This document shows positions 41,625 through 49,411 of a DNA stretch of 64,000 nucleotides, piece after piece. The DNA is from JAGRCP01 sp942490705 (GTDB lineage Bacteria > Chloroflexota > Anaerolineae > Caldilineales > Caldilineaceae). The stretch is from assembly GCA_942490705.1 (NCBI GenBank), contig CALNXY010000014.1, positions 1 to 64,000 on the forward strand, in the 5' to 3' direction. Position 1 is the stretch's first letter, and each line of letters begins with the position of its first letter. A program made the translations under genes and the position numbers. Below the pieces are notes generated by a model that worked only from the letters and a program-made list of their open reading frames with translations, ran no database searches and was not told the origin of the DNA.

Positions 41625-42572
41625 ATGCGAAACAACAATCGACCGCCGAATGAATTGGACGAGGAGTCCGAGCGTCCCGAGTATGCCGAAGGCCGCTTCC
41701 GCTACCGAATCCAGGGCGCTAGATCCTTTGGCGTTTCCGATATCTACTATTACCTGCTGGAAGCGTCCTGGCTGGAGATCCTCATCTGCGCCTTTGGCGG
41801 CTACCTCACCATCAACACGATCTTCGCGCTTCTCTACTTGCTGGGCGGCAATGCCATCACCGGCGCTGAGCCCGGCAGCTTTTTTGATGCGTTCAACTTC
41901 AGCGTCCAGACCTTTTCGACAATTGGCTTCGGCACGATGAGTCCCACATCATCATTTACCAACTTGCTCGTCGTCGGCGAGTCGTTTGCCGGCCTCGTAG
42001 CCGTTGCCGTCGGCGCGGGCGTCATCTTCGCCAAATTCGCACGACCGTCGGCGCGCGTGATCTTCAGCAAAAAGATGGTGACGCACAACCGCAACGGCGT
42101 GCCGACGCTCCAGTTCCGCATTGCCAATGAGCGACGTCGTGAGATCTACGCCGCGCACATGCAGGTCAGCATGCTGGTGGAAGAGAAGACCGAAGAAGGG
42201 CAGACCATGCGCCGCTTTCACACCCTGGCCCTGGAACGGAACGAACTGCCTGTCTTCACCATGACCTGGACCGGTTTTCACCGCCTGGATGCTACCAGCC
42301 CGCTTTTTGGTCTTGCCGACAACGAGATCCGGCGCAATATCGCGTTTATCTTGGTGATGTTCGAGGGCCGCGACAGCGTCACGCTGCAGACGGTTCAAGC
42401 CCGGCGTGTCTACACGCCCTCTGACATTCTGTGCGACCAACAATTCGTCGACATCATTGATCAGGACGATGAAGGCCAGATGGTGCTGAGGCTGGAGCAG
42501 CTACATGCGACCGCGCCGGTGGCAGCAGCGGAGTCGCAAACGCAGGCATCGGGCAACCACAGGTCTCGATAG
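41625..42572 (+). CDS. Inward-rectifier (KirBac-type) potassium channel
   Basis: 315 residues. A charged N-terminus (ARSFGVSDIYYYLLEAS is the slide helix) is followed by TM1 (~48-70, WLEILICAFGGYLTINTIF), a pore helix (FFDAFNFSVQTFS), the selectivity filter TIGFGT (residues 99-104) and TM2 (~113-137). The C-terminal half is the Kir cytoplasmic beta-domain: TLQFRIANERRREIYAAHM, VFTMTWTGFHRLDATSPLFG, ILVMFEGRDS and the tail to 315. KirBac channels conduct K+ across the membrane. Phe instead of Tyr in the filter is known from vertebrate Kir6 channels. The gene lacks a ribosome site and may be leaderless. Confidence 0.93.
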   Translation: MRNNNRPPNELDEESERPEYAEGRFRYRIQGARSFGVSDIYYYLLEASWLEILICAFGGYLTINTIFALLYLLGGNAITGAEPGSFFDAFNFSVQTFSTIGFGTMSPTSSFTNLLVVGESFAGLVAVAVGAGVIFAKFARPSARVIFSKKMVTHNRNGVPTLQFRIANERRREIYAAHMQVSMLVEEKTEEGQTMRRFHTLALERNELPVFTMTWTGFHRLDATSPLFGLADNEIRRNIAFILVMFEGRDSVTLQTVQARRVYTPSDILCDQQFVDIIDQDDEGQMVLRLEQLHATAPVAAAESQTQASGNHRSR

Positions 42573-43300
42573 ACGACCGCCCCGGCGGCTGCATGGACGC
42601 CTGCACCGCCGGTCTGCCGGCAGATCAGACTTACAGATCAGGGTTGTCGCCTGGAAGGATGTTGCCTCAAAGCTGATTGCGCATTTCTCATCCCCAAGAC
42701 CAAGCGTTTTGGCCGCCACGCCAGCCCGCAATCCGCCCTGCCTTTGTTATTCTTTGCAAGTTTTGAAAAATCACCCCAGTGGTAAAGGATCGTCCCGCAA
42801 CAAACGATAGGATAGATAGACGACGGCCTTACATCGTCATGGCCACGGCGATCTTGCACCAGCAAAACTCCTGACCAGGAGGTTCCAAGCGGATTGGGAC
42901 AATGGCTCACCGATGTAGGGACAAACGTACCGTGACGCCAACGTTGTAATCAGGTATGCTGTGAAGCAGACCTGCGTCTATCTCTCAAGCACAAATCAGC
43001 GCAATCGGAGCATCAGTCGTGCCCTAATCTGTATCCCAGTCCGACCGTACAAGCGGTAGCCAACCGTGAGCCTCCGGCCTCGTTGGCAGCCGGCCTCCGC
43101 TGACCCCAACATCTATCTCCCGGCCTCCCAGAAATCGCTTGACCAATCGCAAACCTGGCATTCTGCCCTCTTGCGCGCCGCGCCCGCCAAGCACATGTGC
43201 TTGCGCCGTACGCCGGGGTCAGAGGAAAAATGTGCCGGGCAATATTTGGTAACTCACTATCAATTTTCTCTTTTCCTTACCCCAGAAGGAGGGTGCATTT
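42573..43300. other. Long intergenic region without a supported gene
   Basis: About 730 bases between the Kir channel and the beta-helix gene. I see a 14-base palindrome-like element (CTCCTG-AC-CAGGAG, 42868-42881) and, near the right end, AAGGAGG as the ribosome site of the next gene. Short open frames exist but none has both a ribosome site and protein-like composition. No riboswitch that I recognise is present. Confidence 0.5.
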
Positions 43301-46300
43301 ATGCACGCAAGAATCAAAAACAGTTCCAAACGGCGATGGCTGCGGACGGGAACGGGCGTCGCCGGCTTGCTCCTGGCCCTGCTCTTGCCGCTGGCAGTCG
43401 TGCTGGCGGCCTCGAACCTGGCCGAAGACTTTGAAGCCTTTACGCTGGGCAGCGTGGACGGTCAGTCCGGCTGGCAGATGACGGGACCTTTCGATGTCGA
43501 GGTGGTCAACAACACGAGTGTCCCTGCCTCGTTTGGCAGCCAGAGTCTCCGCATTTCCAACGCTGTAACTTCCGGCAGCTTTGGCGATCAGCTGTTCTCG
43601 GTATCTCTAGCCGATGAGGCGGGTGAGAGCGGTGCAGCCAATGATGGGCAATCTGGGGGTACACGGCAACCCTACTTTCAGGCTTCTTGGGACATTCTTG
43701 CAGCTGAACCGACAGAGCAGGCCGGTCTGTCGGTAGCGGCGAGTCCAGATCGTGGCGATGGCGCACGAATGAGTTGGATTCAGGTCGCGGATATGCCTGG
43801 CGGGCTTGACGTCAATTTCTATGATTTTGAACATCAATCGCCAATCGATTGCGCCTTTCCAGGTACAAGTTGGCGCCTCGTGACGATCGCCAGCGGGCTT
43901 GATCGCACGATTCCCCACAACATCAAGGCAACAATAGAATTCGTCGATGGCATCAACAATGACGTTGTTAAGGTCTATGTTGATGGCGTTTTGGTCCATA
44001 CGGGCTTGAGTTGGGAAGACTACTTCCGTGATTGCGAAACAGCTCCCACGCGTACCGTCGATTCAATCCTGTTCCGGGTTTCCGGCACTGCCGCGCCAGC
44101 CACGCTGGGCAACGGCTTCCTGATCGACAACTTCGCTAGCTACTCTGGACCGGTGAGCGAAACCACGGTAGTGGTCGATCCGTCCAACACCGACTGGATC
44201 TTTTTAGAAGAGACGCCTACAGGCTCCGGCGCATTCGTCAGCGGACCTGGCTCGCCGCCGGCGGGCTTGGGCAGCGCAGAATTTACGCTCGATGATACGG
44301 GCGGTATGGCGCTGGGCACGGCCTTACACGCCGGCACGTACCTGCGTGATATTAACGCGCTCACGTACTACACTTATCGTCAGAGCGGCGGCGCCAATCT
44401 CGCGCCAGCGCTTCAGTTCAATATCGATTATGATCTGACCGATGGCGACAATACCTGGCAAGGCCGACTGGTCTATGAGCCGATCTATTCCGGTACGGTT
44501 CCTGCTACTGGCGTTTGGGAGGAATGGGACACCCTGGCTGCCAATGCCAAGTGGTGGGCAACCGGCGGAGCTGGCGCTGGGACATGTATAGCAAGCTCAA
44601 GTGGATGCACCATCGGTGATATCCTAACGAACTGGCCCAACGCTGGCATCCATGCCGTCCTTCCAGGCATCGGCTTCAAGGCCGGTGGCGGCTGGACCGG
44701 CGGCTTCACCGGCAACGTAGACGGCTTTACGATCCAGGTATTGGGCGACACCGTCCACTATGACTTTGAGGGTTGCCCCGGCGGTACGGTGACCAACCAG
44801 GATACGGGCGCGACCTACTGCACCATCCAGTCGGCCATCGACGCGGCGGCCCCAGGAGAGACGCTCTTGGTCGGGGCCGGCACCTATCCTGAAATCCTCA
44901 GTATCGTTACCGACGGCATCTCGCTGATCGGTGATGACGAGGCGACGGTCATCATTGACGCCACTGCCGCCACAAGCTATCACTTTACGGTTGATGCCAA
45001 TGATGTGACATTAAAGAACTTCACGCTGAATGGCAAGAACACGCCTACGGCTTCCTACGGTCTAAAAATCAACGGCCTGGATCCGAGTACGCGGCGGACC
45101 AACATCACCTTGGAGAATATTACGGTCAACGATACGTATCGCTCCGGCATCGATATCAATGGCCTCGACGGCGTGAACGTTACGAACGTAACGATCAACG
45201 ACGTACCGTATGGCGTCGGGCTGGCGCTGAGCGACGTAATCAATGCCACAGTCGACGGCGTGATGACCAGCGGCAATGCGTGGGGCGGTACGGCCATCTA
45301 CACCAATGGCGTTTTCTTCCCCGGCGGCGCCGACAACATCTCGCTGGCGAACATCACCGGTGATGAACTTGCGCCGCTCTATTTCGACGCAGCAAATGGC
45401 AACGATCCGGCAAATCAGCATCCAATTACCAATGTGACCCTACCGGTGGAATACACGCAAATGGTCACAAACATCGAATTCCGTCCGGATGCTGAGAATT
45501 TCTACTATTTCGCCAAGTCGCCTGCTGATGCTGCGAACATTGCCGCAGCGCTAAACGCTTCGCCGGGTTTCGAAAACACAGCGTCCAAGATCACGCCACT
45601 GACGAGCGTGAATGTTAGCGTGGTACCCAGCGACATCATCACAATCCAGTCCGCCATCGATTCAGCCGTGCCGGGGACGATGATCTTTTTGGGGAGTGAT
45701 CTCTTTGCCGAGAATGTCGTCGTCGACAAGACGCTATCCTTGATCGGGGCCGGCGCGGGTACAGACCCAGCGCTGCACAGCATTTTGGATGGGGCGGGTC
45801 TGCCGGCAGGATCGGGCATTCGCGTCAACGCGGGCGTCACGGACATGGTCATCACGGACCTAACCGTGCGCAATTACGTGATGAGCAGTTCGAATGACGG
45901 CGGTATCGTCGGTTCTGGCGGCAACAACAACTTCATGCTTCAGAATGCGCAGGTGCTCGACAACACCGGCGGCCGCGCCGGAGTCTTCTTGAACGGTCCA
46001 GTAGATACGGTGCTGATCGACAGTGTGATCGCGCACAACAACCAAGGAAGTCCGGGGCGCGGCATTGTTATTTGGAACGGCTTCAAGAGCAACATCACAA
46101 TCACAAACAACGACGTGCGCAGCACCAACTGCTGCGGGATCGAGCTGCAGGACGGAACGGCTTCAGGCGTAACCATGTCCGGTAACACTGTCGTCAGCAA
46201 CGGCGACAGCGGCATGTCGGCCATTGGCTTGACCTCCGGAGCTGGTCCAAACGTCATCGCCAACAACACGGTGACCAACAACGGGCGCTTCGGCATCGAG

Positions 46301-46906
46301 ATCAAGAACCCGAATGGCACCGGTGCTGGCAGCGGCGACGGTAGCATCGTGGTGGAAAACAACGCCGTCTCTATCACGCCTTCGTCGTCCATGAATAATC
46401 GTGATCATGCGGGCATTGCAGTCTTCCGACGCTCGTTCATCGCCGGAAACCCCACGGGCTACGTCGACGTACCGACTGGTGTGGTCATTCGTAACAATAC
46501 GGTGAGCGGCTACGCGCAGCAAAGCACAACCGCTGCGACGAGCGAAGGTTTTGGCATCGTCGTCGAGGGGACAAATCATACCGTAACAGGCAATACGTTA
46601 GAGAACAACGACATCGGCATTCAGGAACAAGGCGGCAATCATCCCAATGCCAACTACGTTCCAAATGATGCGGGCGACGGTGACCAGACGGATGGACAGT
46701 CGCCAGAGTACTTTGGGCGCGGCAATGCGCCCATCGCGTGCGGCAATACAGTTAGCGGAAACACGTTCACCAACAACACGACCGACTTCCGCCAGAACAT
46801 TGCCGGTGGCGGCGGCACGGTAACAAATACTGACACAGGCGAAGTCTTCTGTTCGATTCAGGCGGCTATCGACGACAGCGATACGCAAGCGGTCATACGC
46901 TGGTAG
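43301..46906 (+). CDS. Large secreted right-handed beta-helix protein, N-terminal part
   Basis: 1201 residues from the ATG at 43301, with AAGGAGG 12-6 bases upstream. A signal peptide is clear: basic start (KNSSKRRWLR), then GVAGLLLALLLPLAVVLAAS. After a lectin-like region (~35-290) and a second domain (~295-490) come parallel beta-helix modules. At least three share a pattern of the type CTIQSAIDAAAPGETLLVGA then GTYPE (near 44820), ITIQSAIDSAVPGTMIFLG (45640) and CSIQAAIDDSDTQA (46850). Asn-rich coils (NNTVTNNGRFGIEIKN) are typical of NosD/pectate-lyase-like helices. The reading frame ends at 46906 by a frameshift; the protein obviously continued. Its likely role is surface polysaccharide binding or cleavage. 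Confidence 0.8.
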   Translation: MHARIKNSSKRRWLRTGTGVAGLLLALLLPLAVVLAASNLAEDFEAFTLGSVDGQSGWQMTGPFDVEVVNNTSVPASFGSQSLRISNAVTSGSFGDQLFSVSLADEAGESGAANDGQSGGTRQPYFQASWDILAAEPTEQAGLSVAASPDRGDGARMSWIQVADMPGGLDVNFYDFEHQSPIDCAFPGTSWRLVTIASGLDRTIPHNIKATIEFVDGINNDVVKVYVDGVLVHTGLSWEDYFRDCETAPTRTVDSILFRVSGTAAPATLGNGFLIDNFASYSGPVSETTVVVDPSNTDWIFLEETPTGSGAFVSGPGSPPAGLGSAEFTLDDTGGMALGTALHAGTYLRDINALTYYTYRQSGGANLAPALQFNIDYDLTDGDNTWQGRLVYEPIYSGTVPATGVWEEWDTLAANAKWWATGGAGAGTCIASSSGCTIGDILTNWPNAGIHAVLPGIGFKAGGGWTGGFTGNVDGFTIQVLGDTVHYDFEGCPGGTVTNQDTGATYCTIQSAIDAAAPGETLLVGAGTYPEILSIVTDGISLIGDDEATVIIDATAATSYHFTVDANDVTLKNFTLNGKNTPTASYGLKINGLDPSTRRTNITLENITVNDTYRSGIDINGLDGVNVTNVTINDVPYGVGLALSDVINATVDGVMTSGNAWGGTAIYTNGVFFPGGADNISLANITGDELAPLYFDAANGNDPANQHPITNVTLPVEYTQMVTNIEFRPDAENFYYFAKSPADAANIAAALNASPGFENTASKITPLTSVNVSVVPSDIITIQSAIDSAVPGTMIFLGSDLFAENVVVDKTLSLIGAGAGTDPALHSILDGAGLPAGSGIRVNAGVTDMVITDLTVRNYVMSSSNDGGIVGSGGNNNFMLQNAQVLDNTGGRAGVFLNGPVDTVLIDSVIAHNNQGSPGRGIVIWNGFKSNITITNNDVRSTNCCGIELQDGTASGVTMSGNTVVSNGDSGMSAIGLTSGAGPNVIANNTVTNNGRFGIEIKNPNGTGAGSGDGSIVVENNAVSITPSSSMNNRDHAGIAVFRRSFIAGNPTGYVDVPTGVVIRNNTVSGYAQQSTTAATSEGFGIVVEGTNHTVTGNTLENNDIGIQEQGGNHPNANYVPNDAGDGDQTDGQSPEYFGRGNAPIACGNTVSGNTFTNNTTDFRQNIAGGGGTVTNTDTGEVFCSIQAAIDDSDTQAVIRW

Positions 46907-48593
46907 CGAGCGCCGGTACCTTTGCCGAAGAGGTGACCGTGACCAAGAGCCTGACGATTCAGGGCGACTCGGCAGCGACGACCATTCTCAATCCGACCAA
47001 GGATACGGGAACAGGCGGCGATGCACGCGCGCGGTTGGTCGATCCCGGCGTGCGCTGGATCTCACCGCTTGACGGCACGGGCTACAGTCCGGCAAATCCA
47101 GTAGGCGCGTCTCGTTCGACAACATTCAGTATCAGGGAGCTCGCTATCAGGGCACGGCAATCGCAGCCTTTGGTCGCCAGTGACGTGAATGGCCTCACAC
47201 TTCGGAAGCTGACTGTCGCAGTTGGCGCGGTTCGACATGTGACAACAATGCTCACCGGCAAGGTGCGCTTCCTGGATTCGCGTCGACATCAATGCGGGCG
47301 CGTGTCAATGTCCCACAACATGATTGCCGAAAACCGAGGCGTAGCTAGTTCAGAAGACCGTGACGGTTAAAACATTCGCCTAGGAACAACGTCACCATCA
47401 CCGGGAACACAATTTCCCCTACGACTGGTATTGTATCCGGTTTTGCTGCATCAGCCATCTTCTGGCATACGCGAGCGATGGTGGGTCCGCTGCTTCCACG
47501 ACGCTAAGACAACACCGTCACCAACACGGGCAACACGGCATCGGCATCAATATCTACGACGGGGCCAGCGCTACGATCGGTACGACGACGTCGGGCGACA
47601 AGAACGACATCTCCGGCTTTGAGACCGGAATCAACATAGCGAGGGGTCTCGGTCGAGGGCAATATCGGCTCCATCGAAGGCAATGCCGTGGCATTGCAGA
47701 GGGACCACCCTCAGCCAACGACATAGATCAGCTTTGGTGCACCACCGTCTCACCATCATCGAGAGTACCGTTGGCGCCGAGAACCAGAGCGCCAACGTCA
47801 TGACGCCACCCTCAACTGGTGGGGCGACGCCGGTGGTCCGAGCGGCGTGGCCGGTTCTGGCGATGCCATCTATGACCCGATTTTTCCACCTGCCAATGGT
47901 GACCGTTCGCATCGGCAGTCCGGTCTCAACGGGACGGTCCTCGACCCAGTACTGCACCATCGAAGAGGCCATGTTCGCCTCGGTAGGCATCTACTGAGCG
48001 ACAACGGCGGTGGGCTGATCGACACTAATACAGTCACGTATGATGCAGCGACGATGGGTGCAACGACCTACTGGTGGGGCATCACTGCCGACCCACGGGC
48101 AGCGGCGACCTGGCCTGGTCGTCACCTTGGCCATGTTCGCGGTCTGGAAGTGATATAGGGGCCAACTCCTTCATCGTGGCTTCGATGGCTTCACGCAACG
48201 TCTTCCAGAACTGCGCTCAACAGCGCAGTGGCAACATTGTAACTACGGCTGAATGGCGACAACGGTGAAATGGCATCATCGGCTACACCTTAGCGGCGAA
48301 CGCTGGATGTCACCATACGGATATTCGTGGAGGATGTGTCGGCCGCCATCTTCTTGGATGAGGAACCACGACAGGACGTGGGACAGTCTACCGTGCGACC
48401 ACCATCGCAAAACCTTGACCAAACGGCCGAGGTCGGCAACGGGCAATGATGCGTTGCGGTGGTACGAAGGCGTCGAGCGCCAACATCGGCAGCGCGAGGT
48501 TGGCGACAGCAACGATATCTCGGGCTTTGAGACCGGCATCGATAGGGCACGGCTACCGTCCTGGGCAACCTGGGCACCATCAGCGGAAACACG
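46907..48593 (+). pseudogene. Frameshift-riddled middle part of the beta-helix gene
   Basis: Protein-like stretches continue in changing frames. One missing G near 46889 would restore HTLVASAGTFAEEVTVTKSL, running on to SLTIQGDSAATTILNPTKD at 46933. Later pieces include NVTITGNTISPTTGIVSGF (~47390), KNDISGFETGINIA (~47605), NWWGDAGGPSG (~47818), YWWGITADP (~48070) and SNDISGFETGID (~48515). A further shift lies near 48541, where a TAG interrupts the frame of the last part. At least five indels are needed, so this is either a decayed gene or poor sequence in a repetitive stretch. NWWG motifs and repeated DISGFETGI confirm that it is the same beta-helix. Confidence 0.75.
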
Positions 48594-49247
48594 GTGGGCA
48601 TCAACGTGGCGGCCGGCGGCACAAGCACGATTCGCGCCAACGACATCACGAACAATGGCACGGGCGTCCGCTTCCAGAATGGCGCCACCTCCACCGAGTT
48701 CTTCTGCAACAACATCACCGGCAGCACCATGGCTGGTGCAGAGAATCAGGGCACAACAAAGATTGTGGCCGAAGGGAACTGGTGGGGCACGGCGGCCGGG
48801 CCTGGCGGCACCAATGGCGTCAGCGGCCTGTTTGACGTGGATCCCGTGGCACTAGGCCAGCAGGATACCCAGTGCGATACGACAGTAGCGGTCACGCTAG
48901 GCTACTTCAATGCCACACGTGACGGTGAAACAGTTCACTTCATCTGGCAGACGGCAACGGAGACGGGAACCGCCGGCTTCAACCTCTATGGAGAGGTCGC
49001 GGAGGAACGTGTCAGCCTCAACAACGACATGATGCCCTCGGCCGCGGTCGACTCGGTTGAACCGCTAACCTACTATGCCAGCGCAGCTACCGGTGCGATG
49101 CGCTTCTACCTGGAGGAGATCAGCACGGATGGTACGGTGGAGCTACATGGTCCGTTCGAGCTGGGCGAGGTCTACGGCGCGTATCAGCTGCCTGCCAACC
49201 TCCAGCTCGACCCTGCGGGATTCCTGCCGTTGATCTCCCGCGAGTAA
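48594..49247 (+). CDS. C-terminal part of the beta-helix surface protein
   Basis: 217 residues open from a GTG at 48594; the true reading comes from upstream through the broken zone, since ATVLGNLGTISGNT precedes it in frame after a stop. It completes the last beta-helix turns (GINVAAGGTSTIRANDITNN, NNITGSTMAGAENQG, EGNWWGTAAGPGG) and then has an extracellular C-terminal domain (GYFNATRDGETVHFIWQTAT, GTAGFNLYGEVAEERVS) common at the ends of large Chloroflexota surface proteins. No LPXTG sorting signal is seen. It is not likely to be translated alone; there is no ribosome site. Confidence 0.7.
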   Translation: MGINVAAGGTSTIRANDITNNGTGVRFQNGATSTEFFCNNITGSTMAGAENQGTTKIVAEGNWWGTAAGPGGTNGVSGLFDVDPVALGQQDTQCDTTVAVTLGYFNATRDGETVHFIWQTATETGTAGFNLYGEVAEERVSLNNDMMPSAAVDSVEPLTYYASAATGAMRFYLEEISTDGTVELHGPFELGEVYGAYQLPANLQLDPAGFLPLISRE

Positions 49248-49278
49248 CCTGAGGTTTCCGGAAAATCTGAATAACCGG

Positions 49279-49353
49279 AAGGCGGGTCCGTGGTGCGGGC
49301 CCGCCTTCGCAACAAAAAACGGCGTCGGGTTATTTGCCCGACGTCGTTTTTAT
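49279..49353 (+). terminator. Double terminator after the beta-helix gene
   Basis: Hairpin 1: AAGGCGGGTCC/GGGCCCGCCTT (49279-49307). Hairpin 2: AACGGCGTCGGG/CCCGACGTCGTT (49318-49348) with a TTATTTG loop, then TTTTT to 49353. The second also has an A-run upstream and can stop the convergent FemAB gene transcript from the minus strand. Confidence 0.9.
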
Positions 49354-49411
49354 GTCGACCGTAGAGAGGTTGCACTGCAACGTTTCTACCACACTTGGCA
49401 CCCGGCCACAA

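Noticed and set aside
46933..47370. Separate gene of 145 codons
   Set aside because: It begins in mid-sentence of the beta-helix pattern and has no ribosome site; it is a shifted piece of that gene.
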